This document shows, in pieces, positions 11,557 through 24,881 of a DNA stretch of 64,000 nucleotides. Every line of letters begins with the position of its first letter. Position 1 is the stretch's first letter. A program made the translations under genes and the position numbers. Source of the DNA: Istiophorus platypterus (lineage: Eukaryota > Chordata > Actinopteri > Istiophoriformes > Istiophoridae). The notes under the pieces are model-generated. The model had not been told where the DNA came from. It saw nothing but the letters and a program-made list of their open reading frames with translations, and ran no database searches. Location: contig CM029124.1 of NCBI GenBank assembly GCA_016859345.1, positions 6,532,001 to 6,596,000 on the forward strand, read 5' to 3'.

Positions 11557-12444
11557 GTCATATCCAATTGAGCATCCAGGCCGTATATCCCCACAATATA
11601 CTCCCCCTTTGGCAGACGCTGCCTAATTAAAGACATCAGTCAAAGGTTCAGGCTACACGAGGTTCCATTAGACAGGGCACAGACCTGCTCAGCATGGAAA
11701 GCGACCTGGGATAAGCTCTGCTAACATTTGCAGATGAAACCGAACGGAGTTTCTCCTGGTTTAAAGGCTCCGATCCTCTGCACTTTTTCCACACGTCCCA
11801 CTGTGTTGACATGAATGACAAAAGGCCAATTTAAAAAAATAAATAAATCTAAAAAATAATTAAAATTATAATTTCACTCTCTTTTATTGATATGTGCCTG
11901 CGTCTGCTTTTTCTTTACAGTGGTTTATATATTTGTTTCTTAATCGGCTCGATCTCCGCTGCCTATAAAATACAGCTGTAACTGCAGGCATGAAAACGTG
12001 AAAAATCACACATAAAAAAGCAAAACAAAACAAAACAAAACAAAAACCTTGCCTCATCTTATCACTACTCGTGTTTCTACAACTGCTGCTCGTTATTATG
12101 ACGAAACAAAACATGCTTGTGACAGCGACGACCTACTCACCACTGCAGCACTCATATTATGACGAGCATGTCTCATGCTGTTGCCTCTATAGCCCAACCA
12201 CTATTACTAATTGCACTACTACTACTTCATATAGGGCAGAATACACTCAGTCACGCCGCAACGAAAAACACGCTAAAGCAAACACAACACAAAAGTGCAA
12301 ATACATTTGTGTGATGTTTTAATGGCCGGATGTCTTCATGGGGGGGCTGTGATTGCGTTACTTTACTAATTATTCAACAGATATATTTTATTTGGTGCCC
12401 GTGAGCAAATCCGAAGTCTCACACCGAGGCCTGCATCTTCCGCA
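11557..12444. other. Unique AT-rich DNA, no gene seen
   Basis: Contains a short (CAAAA)n tract at 12021-12046. The rest is AT-rich, complex sequence with no recognised gene or transposon. Confidence 0.5.
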
Positions 12445-12740
12445 GTGAACACTCGTAGAAAGTCGGACGGCTCTGGCAACGGGTGTGATTGTGCCGGAGG
12501 GCGCGCTGAGCATCCGGTCACTCAGACATATCCGCATCCTGGGCCGCGCCAAAGGGCCAAGGGGCCGAGGGGCCGAAGGGCCGAGGGGCCGAGGGGCCGA
12601 GGGGCCGAGGGGCCGAGGGGCCGAGGGGCCGAGGAGGACTGGATCCCCCGAGACGTTGCAGGGCTCACACCACGGATAATAAGAAAGCTGGATATGGCGC
12701 CAACGATCGACTTTACTGCCAATCTGCCCTCTGGCCACTT
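12445..12740. other. GC-rich block around an 8-bp minisatellite
   Basis: A CpG-containing GC-rich island in AT-rich flanks. Its centre is the tandem array listed next. The open frames here on both strands (for example 12445-12756) are produced by the array, because an 8-bp unit has no stop codon in any frame. No promoter element or exon was identified. Confidence 0.5.
12552..12635 (+). repeat. 8-bp GC-rich minisatellite, about ten units
   Basis: Head-to-tail units of ggggccga with a few variants near the 5' end (aagggcca, aagggccg). The six or so 3' units are identical, showing recent expansion or homogenisation at that side. The G4 in every unit gives the strand regularly spaced guanine runs. 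Confidence 0.95.
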
Positions 12741-13684
12741 ATGGTACTGCAGTTAAAGAAAAATCCCTGTAGTCTAAAAGCTATATATTTCTATAATGCC
12801 TATAATACAACCATGGCTCACCCACCCTCCTAACTCTGAACAAAACCCACTGATCCCTTAGAACAGTGAACAATGTCTGACAAACTTGTCCTAAAACCCA
12901 GAGGTGACACCTCCAAACGTCTTCTCCTGTCTGATCAGAGGGGCCTCTCGGATTCACGGTGCGAAACTGGGCCAACCAGCCCATGCATATGTTATCCTGA
13001 AGCCTGACCGTCAGTGCGCATCGTAAATGAACCCTGGCCTGACAGAAACCTTCGGGGAGATGACGGTAACTTCCAACTTGCAAGACCTTTTCTCACCTCA
13101 TGAGCGCAGGAGTCTGTCGAGAGGGGCAGGGAACCTGTCCGGCATTCGCCCCACTCATCGTTATTCCGGCATAGTCTCACCGACTGGCGAACCGCCGAGG
13201 AGTGCTGCTAAACTGGATCGTTTTTATACGGTCCTGTTCTTTCATCCACCGCGACTTTTTGTGCATGGAAACATCTCATGATAAAAAAACAGTCCAACAC
13301 AGCAATAACATAAAATACAATGATAATAAAGTCACAAAACAAACCAACCATAAAGGCCCCACGAGTGGGAGAAGCAACGGGGCCCCGGACACGGACAAAT
13401 TGCCATATGACTATATAGCGTGTCAGAATTATTAAGAGCATAACCTCAAACTTGACACCTGCAGGATGAAAATGACACAAAATTCACAGGTTACGACAGC
13501 AATAAAAAAGAAAAAAGCAAAAAAAGGAAACAAAAAAGCAAAAAAAAGCAAAAACAAAAAAACCCATTAAATAAGTCAAAGTGTTCGACCGTGTGCCATC
13601 AGATAGTCTCTTCCATTGTCATATTCAGAAGTCAGCATGACTCAGCTGTGCTGTGCACTGTGCCGAGGCCAGACGGTGAATCAC
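12741..13684. other. Unique DNA, no gene seen
   Basis: Moderately GC-rich around 12900-13220, then A-rich with a degenerate poly-A tract at 13503-13564. No exon or known repeat was recognised. Confidence 0.5.
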
Positions 13685-13740
13685 TTAGCATAAAGAGTGG
13701 AAGCTGCTACCGTGGCTCTGTCCAAAGGTAAAATATCCAG
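13685..13740 (+). repeat. Short relic of a teleost dispersed repeat (family of 57680-57930)
   Basis: The words ttagcataaagagtggaagc and tggctctgtccaaaggtaaa match a repeat I recognise as common in fish genomes, usually read as 'tagcataaagactggaag ... gtccaaaggta'. The larger copy at 57680-57930 shares the gcataaagactggaag part. Only about 55 bp are left here, with a deletion between the two words. Confidence 0.55.
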
Positions 13741-13917
13741 ATAAAACAGTCCTGCACATAAAACCACCACTTGATCTTTATTTCTATTCTTTTTATTTAC
13801 ACCTTGTTTTATGTCTGGATTAGACAAGAAAGATCTACAATGTTAATCTGTGACGTTTAGATAGGTGGACAGAGTCAGTCATGCTAGCTGCCCCCCCCTC
13901 TGAATTTGTGGTTTTGG

Positions 13918-13984
13918 ATAAAATATATCAACAACTATGGGATGGATTTTCAGGAGTGAATGGCACAGACATTTATTCCGTCCC
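13918..13984 (-). repeat. Short relic of a teleost dispersed repeat (family of 59815-60150)
   Basis: The plus strand reads aaatatatcaacaactatgg, then gatggatttt, then cacagacatttattccgtcc. This is the reverse complement of the 3' part of the repeat at 59815-60150, which has 'ccatcaaatagtggttgagatattt'. The copy is short and diverged. Confidence 0.55.
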
Positions 13985-16948
13985 ATTTAAATAAACTACT
14001 CAGATGTTACAATGTAAAAATACTTGTACAAGCAATATACAGATTTGTTATAACACAATGCTGATCACGTGTTTTAACTAGCTCTCAAATAAATGCCCTG
14101 AACTAAAAATTCCAATACGTTTCATTAAACGCACTGTGCCACTTTCTATGTCTCTGGTCTCTGCTTTGTCATGAGATGTGTCATGTCATGTGCTCATCTT
14201 GTGTTGAAATTTCACATTAATATTTCTAATGAAATCTAACAATAAACAGACAGGGACGGGGGTCAGGACAAGATTTTACAAAATCTTCACTTCGTGATTT
14301 ACAAAATGTCGTAACTCGGTGTCTCTGCTACACAAGTTGTGTTTTTTTGATGTGAGAAGTGAGAAGTTAGCTGGGTGGGGGGTGGAATTACACACCTCCA
14401 CTCGTGCAGCAATCAGCAGATTTGCATGATGGTAAAATGACAGCCATGAGAGATGACAGACGATGATGTGTTTATATAACTAATGTATAGGTGCAGTTAC
14501 ATCTGTGCCTATACAGTTAATAATATTTGAGAACAAAAAGTTTGGCTTCATTTTATTCGGGCAAAAAATTAAACATGTTCAGGTTAAAACCACCAGTCAC
14601 AGACAATCAGAAAGCATCTACAACTGCATCCTACACATATTAGATTCAAATGCTGCACTGACAAGCGCCACAGATGTGTGTTGTTCCAAAGAAGACACAT
14701 CCTTTTCGACAGTAAACCGAGGCCCCGAGCGAGCGGGGGCCTCCAGTAAAAATAGCATGTTGCCTGGTAAACAAAGCGGCCTCAAAAAGGAAGTGAGAGG
14801 TTTAATATCAGTGAGTTGCAGAGGCAGCGGCGCACAGGGAAAATCCAGAGTCAATGCGTTTCAATTCTCAGTACATGGCCTCCTGTGGTGTGTTCACATT
14901 CAGCTGAGGCTCCTGTGCAGGTCGCCCGCAATCTCTACAGGTAACAGTCATTACCAGAACAGCAGCACGGCACAGGCAAGCTAATTATCAGAGCCACCGC
15001 GCAAATAAGCCCAGTGTGTGACTCACAGTCCTGGCAAACCGAACCAACGGCGAACACAGTCACACACAAGCCAGAGCAAAGGCTCGTATACTTAGATTGC
15101 TCTTATATCTCTCTCTGGGGGCGCGTTCTGGTCCGGTGCCCCCGAAGAAGTGACCGGGTGGAGCCGGGGGGGGTCACGGTCAGGGGGTCAAAGAAGCCCT
15201 TAGTTAAGGTCACAGAAACAATGTAATTTGGGTTAAAATGACGTCATGGTCACAGCAGTGACAACGGCGTCAAGGTGTGAGAATGTTGGTGACGGTTTAA
15301 ACTGACATAAAACAAACAAACAAACAAAAAAACAACACGGGGTAGCTGTTGGTTTGAAACGGACAGCGTTCTCCCCCGTTCTCCCCCCGTTCTCCCCCCG
15401 TTCTCCCCGCCGTCTCCCCAATTCACCAAACGACAACACCGCCGCCTGTGGCCCTTCCCCTTCCACGCCCAACCTCCTTTCAGGTTCTGGGCTTTCTGTG
15501 GCGCGGTATCTTTGATCAGTGATCAACGGGTGGCACTCCACACACGATCCGGGGGGACTTGTGCGAACTGCTGAAGATATAAATTGGCGGAGGCTATGAT
15601 ATCTTAGCCTTGGCCTCTAGCATGGTCAAGCCAAAAAAAAAAAGAAAAGAAAAAAAATTGGATCCCACATTTCCCACGCTTCAGCTCAATAGGGTATTTT
15701 TTCCTGGACCCTTCCTGCCTGTCAAAATGTCCATACTCCATGTTGATTTATAACATAGACCTTAAGAATCTGTAGTCTCCATCTCTTGGATTGTTTTCCA
15801 TGACTTGATGAAGCTGCTCCAGAGCTGCACGAGACATTATACGACCGTGTAGTACTCCTGATTACTGAATGAGTTGGTTAGAAATGTCGTCAAATCGGTG
15901 GAGTTCCCCTTTAATTGGTAAATGAAGAAAAATGACCCATTCCCTAACAACATCAAAGTCTTTCCCCCATCTGCAGTTAATTTAGCAAGCTAGTGCTAAG
16001 AGCCACTGCCTATAAATCTCAAAGATTCATTTGCAGAATATAGCTGGAAGCGGGACTCGGGGTGGGAAAAAAAAAAAAAAAGATCTTTGCACACCTGTTT
16101 ACAGACAAGTGCATAGGAGAATGGAGAATAAGTGATAAGTCATAGTAAAAAAAAAAATGTTTTTAAATCCTTCTGTGAGCCCCTAACACTTACGGTACAT
16201 GTTTCCAAAATAAAAAGATATTCCAGGAACAAAACAGCCATCCAGCCAAAGCTATGTCCCTGGGATCAGTTGGAAAAATGTATATCAAAGGAGAAATTTC
16301 TTATGAAGTTTGAGAGACTAAAATTGAAATAGCCGCTGGTAGTGTGCAAGTGTCAACTCCTCCAGGCACTTCTGTGTGTTTATTTGGACGAACCGTGGCC
16401 AAGCCTGTGAGACAGGGCTATTGATACTTGAATTAAAAAGTGTTGAGAAAAGCATCCGGTCAATACTTTCGAACAAAAACCGAAAGCAGGCGCGAGCCTC
16501 ATTGAGTGCTAGCGCCTCGACGGGAGTCAGCCGAGGCGCTCCGCGGGCACCGCTCCGCGGGCACCGCAACCCGGGGCCACAAAGGGAACACCCGCCGTCG
16601 CCGGACGCTGTCAACACTGATCATACAATGCACCAATAATGTGTCTACACATGCAGCGGCCGCAAAACGCCACTTGTATACTGAACATTTCCTCACATCA
16701 TTTAATCGTAACTGTGCATAATGCCGGGGGATGTTTTTTTTGTTTGTTTGCTTTGTCTTTTTCACCGGTCGCCCAACCCCATAACTGTACGACACCAGTC
16801 AACAATGCTCCATTATAGTGCTTCTCCTGGTTGCTATGATCACTAGATTACAGAGGCTGTTAACGCCGAGCCCCGTCATCAGTGCCACTTTTCAATCTCG
16901 TCTGTCAACAATCTAAAAATTACTGACTCGATGCATATCAACCACAAG
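13985..16948. other. Unique DNA, no gene seen
   Basis: Contains a C-rich short tandem at 15367-15415, a possible dispersed repeat around 15690-15920, poly-A runs, and a GC-rich patch at 16490-16610. That patch has a two-copy 14-bp repeat based on cgctccgcgggcac. Open frames up to 159 codons (14505-14984) have no family signature. Confidence 0.45.
15367..15415 (+). repeat. C-rich short tandem repeat
   Basis: Four to five units of about 11-12 bp, each cgttctcccc with one or two extra C, in a row. Confidence 0.9.
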
Positions 16949-17006
16949 CGCGCGTGCGTGCGCACACACATGCACATACATGCGCACGCGCAGACACACA
17001 CACACG

Positions 17007-17049
<43 letters not shown>

Positions 17050-17105
17050 GCGGACATACACACACACACACACACTCACACACACACACACACACAGACA
17101 CACAC

Positions 17106-17154
<49 letters not shown>
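16949..17154 (+). repeat. CA/CG compound microsatellite
   Basis: About 205 bp of CA dinucleotides interrupted by CG, CT and GA steps. It starts in an alternating purine-pyrimidine section with gcgcgtgcgtgcgcacac and ends in a clean CA run of about 40 bp. The His/Thr-rich and Cys/Val-rich open frames on either strand are products of the repeat. Confidence 0.96.
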
Positions 17155-17156
<2 letters not shown>

Positions 17157-20100
17157 CTGAATTGTTGTAAAGAGTTCTGTAAATACTTGTACAATAAATC
17201 ATCTTAAGAATTCATAAGTGTTACAAGGTGATAATACGGGTGACAACAGATAGAAAAATGTTGGGCTACAGTAGCTTAGCTGTAACTGCACTATTTACCT
17301 TGACATTAATCCCCCACCCCCCAGGAAATATGTAAATGTGCTGTAAGACAACACAACGGTCATGTAAAAATTTAAAGGTGCTGAACATGTGGACAACTGA
17401 AACTTAACTTCAGGGGAAAAAGAAGGGGGAAAGGGGGGCGCAGAGCTGAACAAGCTCGTGACGATAACCTGGGTTTCCCAAATAAATGAACGGCGTCGCA
17501 ACGTGTGCCGACATGAGGCTGTGAAAACAGTAGTGGGCCAACATGCCTACAGACAATGGGCTGTGGAGGGAGGACACCGGCCTTGTACTCATAATTAATA
17601 CTAGGATGTGGCATGTATTATATTTATAGTATAATATATTTTGCTGAAGTAGAAGTAAACATGCTGGTGTAAAAATCCTTTGATGGCTTAAAAAAAACCA
17701 CAATCCTTGTGATTACAGGCCCCTGATTATACGAGATCAATTTCTTTTTTCTATCAGAAAAACCCACGAACGAACCAAGTATTGTGCTCGAACGCGCTTC
17801 ACGTTAATGTCCAGTTTGTTTTCCAGCTCGTGATACTCGACGGAATAACAACATTCACAGAAAACAGAGTGAAAGCAGTTATCTCCACCTTTGTAAGGGA
17901 CACTGCACACAAGTTTAAAAATATTAGATAAAAGGACATAAAATGATCACAGTCTCTATACTAGAGTATAAGGTTATAAAGTATTAGTATGAAAATTATA
18001 CTCTACTGTGTCCTGTATATTATTATTAGGTCCCTTTAAATCTTTAGATCTTGATTCTATGCATTGGCCATTAACTAAAATATTAGCATGATGGGCCAAA
18101 TCATGACAAATATATATGTATAAAATTTTTTAAAAATTATTTATTTATATTCTTTTCCTTTTCTTTTCATGATTTTGCCCTCTTTCTCCGAAGCCACATA
18201 GTGGGTTTTTCTGTGGCTTCAGTGATGGAACTGAAACATGGAACTATTAACAATATTTGTATGAGTATGTATTTTTTTTTTTTTTGTTGTTTTTTTTGTT
18301 TTGTTTTGTCACCCAAAAACAGGCAGAACACATCAGGCAGGATACGGTACAGCTTTAACTTGTTTACTTACACAAATTCACACACGCTATTTAAAAAAAA
18401 AAAAAATTATAAAAAAAAATTATTAATTCTTAAAATTTCAAATGGTTCCAAGATTATTTTTCGGATATATGGATTCCATGACGCTGCACCAGACTGAACC
18501 AACACCCGAAAAAAGCCATGAGGTCATGACACATTTTCAAAGAAAATGCTTCATGGTCCAACATATGACACCACTGACAAGCTGAACAACATGCTGCCGT
18601 AATTAATATCACTTCAGTGTACCCAAAAAAACAACGACAAAAAAACAAAACAAAAAACAAAACCCCAACAAAACAAAACAGAAAAAGAAAGCAAAGGCCA
18701 AGTACCTGAACAGTGACTGCAGGACTGAAAGGCTGTGATCCAGGCAGAACAACTTCTGACTGTAATATCGTAGACAGGAGCTGAAATCCAGACAAAGAAA
18801 ACGTGATAAATATCTGCAAGTGTGTGTAATGTGAACTTCAAACACACCCATCCGGACGACGAAGGTAACTCGTTACGTCCATTCAACAACCCCCCATTTC
18901 AAACTCCTCTGGCATAATTTACATCCGTCGCCGCCTCGGACTTCCAGACTCGTCAGACATTTCCTAAATTCGTCCCCTTTCCGTGACAATTCAAGCAAAC
19001 CAAAATCAGGAAGCGACGTTGGTGTTGATGCTATGAGATGGACAGAAATGGGGCGTCGGTGCAACCTGGTGATAAAAAATTTGATGGGGGACAAATAAGA
19101 AATAAAAAAAGAAGCACTTTCAAGGTTATCTTTTTACCAACTCATTTCTCTCCCGTGCTGCACCACTGGAAACTTTTAAAAACCTCACTGATTTAGACCA
19201 AAGAACATGATGAACGGTTGTGAAACTGAATATAACGCAGCTGTAAGATATTAAGTAACAAAGCTTTCACATGCAATACAGTCAGATCACTGATGACAAA
19301 GCCCATCTCTATTTTCTTTCATCTTTCTGTTGTGAATGTTGTTTTCACATTCATATGCCACAGCGTATAAAAATATGTGTTACTCATATTTTCTATATTA
19401 TCGCCCATTTCAGATTCAAGGAACACAGACACCGAGCGGCGACTTATATTGAAGTAGGCGAAAAGGAGATGCTATTGTTCCGGCTTCCATAAGATAATAA
19501 ATGAACCAAAGCGCATACTGGTTCTGCAGCTACAGCCGGTTCAAAATGGAATAAAATATTAAAGTTATATTTACACAACTCAAGGTTCTCAGACAGGCCG
19601 AGCTCCTGACTCTGACATGCTTGATAACGTGATAAAAGCTGAAAAGCCAGTTGCTGTGGTGTGTACAGTACGAGAAAGAGAAAAAAGAAGAAAAAAAAAA
19701 AAGTTGAAAACATCCTAATTTAACCTAAAAGGTGTTTTAACCCTTGTGTTTCGTTGACATTTACATTACTTCCTCTTTGGTTGGGGCTCCCACTGCCAGA
19801 TGTGTAAAATAAATGCTGATTGTTTTTGCAATTTCCCCTTTTTTTTCAAGGCTTTTTTTTTCTTCAAATGCTTACCCTTTTTTTTTTTTTTTTTACCCCT
19901 TAATAAAACCCCAGCAGTATTAAATTGGTGACCCCTACCCTTCGCCACAAACTACACATTTTATAAAAGTGGTGAAATGATGATGAAGCATATAGTGGCT
20001 GTGAAAAAGGAGATGTCATTTATAAACTAACTTTATATTTAAGAAAACATTTTTTTTTAAAGAGCATAAATAATGAATTTGATGATGAAAAAAGGCAAGA

Positions 20101-21000
20101 GCATGGTGGTAAAGCTAAAAACAATGCTGCGTCTCTTAATTCCTGAAAAGTTTACTTCAGGGAGATTTGAGGATTTTTATATGACACATCAACTGAGCAG
20201 GTCCTCCGGTGTGAAACAGTGTCTCTACGTGCTGCTGCAATGTAGGTGGTTATCTTAAACAAAGCATGAAATCTTGTCATGTGCCTCAAACAACGATAAA
20301 CAGTGTCTGATTTGAATGTGTAAATGTCAGCCGGGACAGATGATGAGCGGCAAGAAGAGGGAACAAGCTCTTTTCACACGTGTGAAAATGCATACATACA
20401 CACACACACACACATACACATGCAAGTCAATATAAGCTATAGCACATGTTAGCACAGACTATATAGAGACAACATATTGTATACACAGCTGTATATATAA
20501 ATACACACACCACAGGCCTCCAGGGCAGCTTCAGTGCTGCTTGGCACTGAATCTCAAAGCCTCCGAAAAAACCTCCTGGAGAACATACACAAACATACAC
20601 GGATGCAAAAGGTTTTGACGGTGGAGGTGGTGGAGGTTGTGGTGGCTGAGAGCGCTGCTTTAAAAATGCCGTCCCACGGTCTTACAGAGGGGCTCAGCCG
20701 GGGAAGAGATCCAGCGATTGTGGAAAAAGCCATAACACACTATTCACATAATTTTCATACTTGTCCAAACATTCAGGGAGCCTGCATGTCCTGTATGGAA
20801 AACTTTGTGTCTTATATGGTCACAAACTGCTGATTAGTTTTAGGGGGAAATGATCCAGTGGCGATGTAAAAACAGCGCCGCTAACCAGGGGTCAAAACAA
20901 AGTTAAACCCAGTGCTGTGTAACCCTGCGCTGAACCAACCTGTCCACTTATTTATGCAGGGTTTTTTTTTTCCTTTAATTTGTCACCAATCTGCATCTGC
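17155..21000. other. Unique AT-rich DNA, no gene seen
   Basis: Non-repetitive AT-rich sequence with poly-T and poly-A runs (18271-18310, 18391-18420, 19690-19702 and 19876-19894) and one short CA tract at 20397-20414. No coding exon, transposon terminus or RNA gene was recognised. Confidence 0.5.
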
Positions 21001-21146
21001 ACATAAACAAAGACACACACTTACCGAACCACATGCAGACGTGAACACACACACACAGACACACATATACACACGTTCACACACGTAGGTATGTGCACAG
21101 GCTTAATAGTAATAAAAATGATGATATGAACAATAATAAATAAAAC

Positions 21147-21181
<35 letters not shown>

Positions 21182-22446
21182 GGCCAAAGACACATTGTAC
21201 TAGTAAACACACGCACACACAGACAAAGTAAATACACACACAGACATACACATTTACAGTTAACATTTAAATTATTTATATTTAAAATCACACACACTCA
21301 TAGAGCCACACACACTCATAAATAAACGTACTCAGTTACACAAACACATACAAAATTATTAGACATATGTTTGCAAGCATAGTGCTGTAAAATTAGTGGC
21401 AGGAGTAATAATTGCATATGCACACATACTGTACAATCATTTATTACATATGGACACCGGTATAAAGCTACACAAACTGCTTACCATAAATGCAAACAAA
21501 TCCTGCATGTACACACAACTACAGAAGCATACACACATGTAGCAGCATATTTGTCTGTATAGATATGTGTAATACGTGAGTACAGAAGTGCACACATACT
21601 GTGCACAATTACCCTGCATATGAACAAAGACACTTAACACAAAGACAATGCCACAAATACCAACAAAAAGACATGTAGATACTCCCAGAGCTGTACACAT
21701 ACTACAGATAAACACATACAAAAACCGTATTTACACAAATACACATGCATGTGATGCTGGTTTGCACACAGCCATAGAACTTAAATGACTTAAACAGTCA
21801 TATTTAATGGAACACATACAAACACATGCACAGGCAGGCATAGTGTTTGTTCTCACACAGAGTAGTGGTAGTAATATTATGTGTGTAATAAGTACAAACA
21901 CACGTAGCCTGAATATGGTCTAAACAAGGACACACAATCACAGAATTAGATATTTATACACACAGAGCCATTTACATACAGGTTAAATACACACACATGC
22001 GCGCGCGCGCGCACACACACAAACACACACACACAAATACATAGAGAACTACATGCACTGTCACAAATGCACATACACAGTCAGATATAAACACGTGAAG
22101 GCACACAAACACACACAGACAAAAACACACACACCTACAACTGGAAAAGTACACAAACCCTCACAAACATACACAAAGGGCCACATACACTGTCAGATAT
22201 AAAACACACACATTCACACATACACCTATGATCGCACACAGAGTACTAGTAACAATCCTACAAATGTAATAAGCACAAAGATACATAATTGCACACTTCC
22301 TGTGAACACACACATTTAGCCTGCAGACTGACAAAAGACCTAAGGCAAAGACTCCTAACACATGTAAAAACACAAATGCACAGACAAATATATGAACTTG
22401 TTCACACAGAGAGGTGCTCATACTGTGTAAATAGGTGTGGACAGAT

Positions 22447-22450
<4 letters not shown>

Positions 22451-22528
<78 letters not shown>
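22451..22528 (+). repeat. (CA)39 microsatellite
   Basis: An uninterrupted run of 39 CA dinucleotides, the longest pure CA tract in the 21-23 kb array. Confidence 0.98.
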
Positions 22529-22529
<1 letters not shown>

Positions 22530-23011
22530 CATAGAACTACATAAACAGTCAGAAATACATGTGCACATTCACACAAACACACATGCACTTGTAGACATAT
22601 GTTCACATACATAGTAGTAGTATTAGTAAATGTAAAAATTATGCTAATAATAATTATATATAGATAGGCACAAATACTGTATATTCACATGTTGCCTGCG
22701 TATTGAAAAAGACACATGACATGTATAAAAAAGACAAACACACGCACACACGTACACATGCACACACACACACTACAGGCACAAACATTTTGCAGTTAAA
22801 TCCAAATAAATACTGCATGTTGAGGCACCCACTCACTCACACGCACAAAAACCATAGAGGTACACACATGCATAGGGCCCCTACAACAGGAAGAACCTAA
22901 AAAACACACACACAGTTATAATGCACTGTGCTGTTATAATTCAAACACATGCTTATATGAGCAGTCTGAGATATTCTGTACACAAAGGTCATTGTGCTCA
23001 TTTACTGTTCT

Positions 23012-23012
<1 letters not shown>

Positions 23013-23039
<27 letters not shown>
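23013..23039 (+). repeat. CA microsatellite
   Basis: An uninterrupted CA run of about 27 bp, followed 65 bp later by a second CA tract at about 23103-23134. Confidence 0.95.
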
Positions 23040-23044
<5 letters not shown>

Positions 23045-23135
23045 ATATATATACAGTAAAAGATGCTGCATGGATTCATACGTACACACTCACTCACTCA
23101 CAGACACAGACACACACACACACACACACACACAC

Positions 23136-24880
23136 AGAACAAGTTACCAAGGTGATTAGTCAAATAGTGGCAACAAAAAAAAAAAAGTGATGCCTCCCAC
23201 GAACTCTGAGCACACATCACTGCCTAATTGAAACTATAAACATGTTTATATTTACTTAATATCTCATTTACATCAGGGAGACCAAACATATAATGTATGA
23301 AGCTTAATATCTCAAACTAACCACTACATGCAAGAGTATCTGGAAAATCCCATAAGAGAATCATTAGAGTAATAATTAGGGCAGGAGGGGTTAAAGCTGG
23401 CTGCAGTAACAACGAGTGTCTCATCCCAGAGTTAAATATAAAATGCAGTGTCTGCTGTAAATTATATTGTGTGTAACCTCCCTAAACAATGACATCAAAA
23501 AAATTAAATACTAAAGGATGCATTTAACCAAAATTAAAAAAAACAAGAAAACAAGAAAAAGAAAAACAAGTCAATAGTTTTAAAGCCCTTTTTAAAAATT
23601 CACTAAAATGAATTTTAAAATAATGATTTAATTGTTAATCTGCAGGTTGTCATCAGAAGCAAATGCAGTCAACTCATCTCCAGTCAAATCAACAAATTAG
23701 AGAGCCACAACATTTCCCTCAAAGTCCCTCTGCAAAGCCTTAAGAATCATGAATTAACGTGTAACTACGGCAATAACAGAGTAAATATATTCTTGGTCAT
23801 CAACAAGAATAAATATAGACGACATCGTACTTACAGGACACGCTTCGAAATATCACGAACCTCATTTTGAAACTGCTCGTCTCAGTCACAGACCAGAGAG
23901 AAATTATCAAAGAGACAAGTATCGCAGATGATGGGAGACAGAAAAAAAATTCTTTAAAAAATATGCAAACGCTCGAACAAAAAATTATGATAAAAGAGGT
24001 GAGTCAAGCTGCGAATTTATATGACTGGTGGAAAGACTGGGTGATCCCACAGAAATACCAAACAGCAGGATTTTTTTTTTTTTATTATCTTGAAATGGTT
24101 GACAAGCAGTGAGGGAACACAGCAACCCGACAATTTTCATTTCACTCTTTTTTTTTTCTTTTCTTCTTCATTTTTTTTTTAAAAACAGGCATTTGTTGTT
24201 GCTGAAAAGGTTAAAAGATTTTTTTTTTTTTTTTTTTCCAGTCGAAACTGAGTGGGTTGTCAGAGAACCGAACATTTCACAAGGCAAATTTCCCCTTGGT
24301 GCTCTGGTAATATTATCACTCCAAAGCATCATAGTTTCAGTATGACTTATGGATTTATTTATAAGAAGAAAACAAGCCTGACACAAATTTATACAAAATA
24401 CATACACAGGTTAGAGATTGTATGTCTTTTGGTTCATGTTAATGTCACTGAGCAGCGTATTCTGAATGTGACACACACCTTGAAAAACAAATTTGACACA
24501 AATAAATGTCAAGTTAGAGTTTCACTATCTGCCTCACTTTCAATATGATGAATCATTTTATAGATAAAATTAAAGAGTGTTGCAATGCTCATATTGTAAA
24601 ATGTACACTGTTTAATTCAGTTAAATCTCTTTAATTTTCAGAATGAGCTCGAAATAAGTCACATCACCTTCCCAGATCAATTCAAATGTCACTGTGCAAT
24701 GACATGGTGCCGCAAATGTTCTCAAACTCTTTCAGTGCATTGAGCCTTTGTTAGTAAGTGATAGATAAAATATCACCCTGAATTGTCATAGTTTGAGAAT
24801 TATAGATTGTACCTAAAGAAAAATAAAATAACCGTTTGCCAACATATAACACCACTCCACCCACGGCTCAAGAGTTTATA
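23136..24880. other. Unique AT-rich DNA, no gene seen
   Basis: The CA-rich composition stops abruptly at about 23135. The following DNA is AT-rich with T runs at 24070-24081, 24171-24180 and 24219-24238. No exon or known repeat was recognised. Confidence 0.5.
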
Positions 24881-24881
24881 T

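Larger units (their letters stand above)
21001..23135 (+). repeat. CA-rich higher-order degenerate array
   Basis: Over 2.1 kb the sequence is dominated by acaca-rich words, but between the CA runs a set of longer phrases recurs in the same order. One phrase starts cctgc/cctga and continues with 'tatgaacaaagaca'-like sequence at 21613, 21908, 22320 and 22695. A 'gtagtaata'-like phrase occurs near 21100, 21390, 21865, 22245 and 22613. A 'catagaactacat ... cagtca' phrase recurs near 21773, 22040 and 22531. The spacings are roughly 290-480 bp, which suggests old tandem units that have diverged around expanding CA tracts. No coding potential is seen. Confidence 0.6.

Noticed and set aside
14505..14984. 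159-codon plus-strand open frame
   Set aside because: Composition is that of non-coding DNA and nothing in the translation resembles a known protein.
15580..15645. Possible fourth copy of the 126-386 repeat (ttggcggaggctatgatatc and ccttggcctctag)
   Set aside because: Only the short end-like words match. No interior sequence of the family is present.
16931..17207. His/Thr-rich and Cys/Val-rich frames
   Set aside because: Direct translation of the CA/GT microsatellite in different frames.
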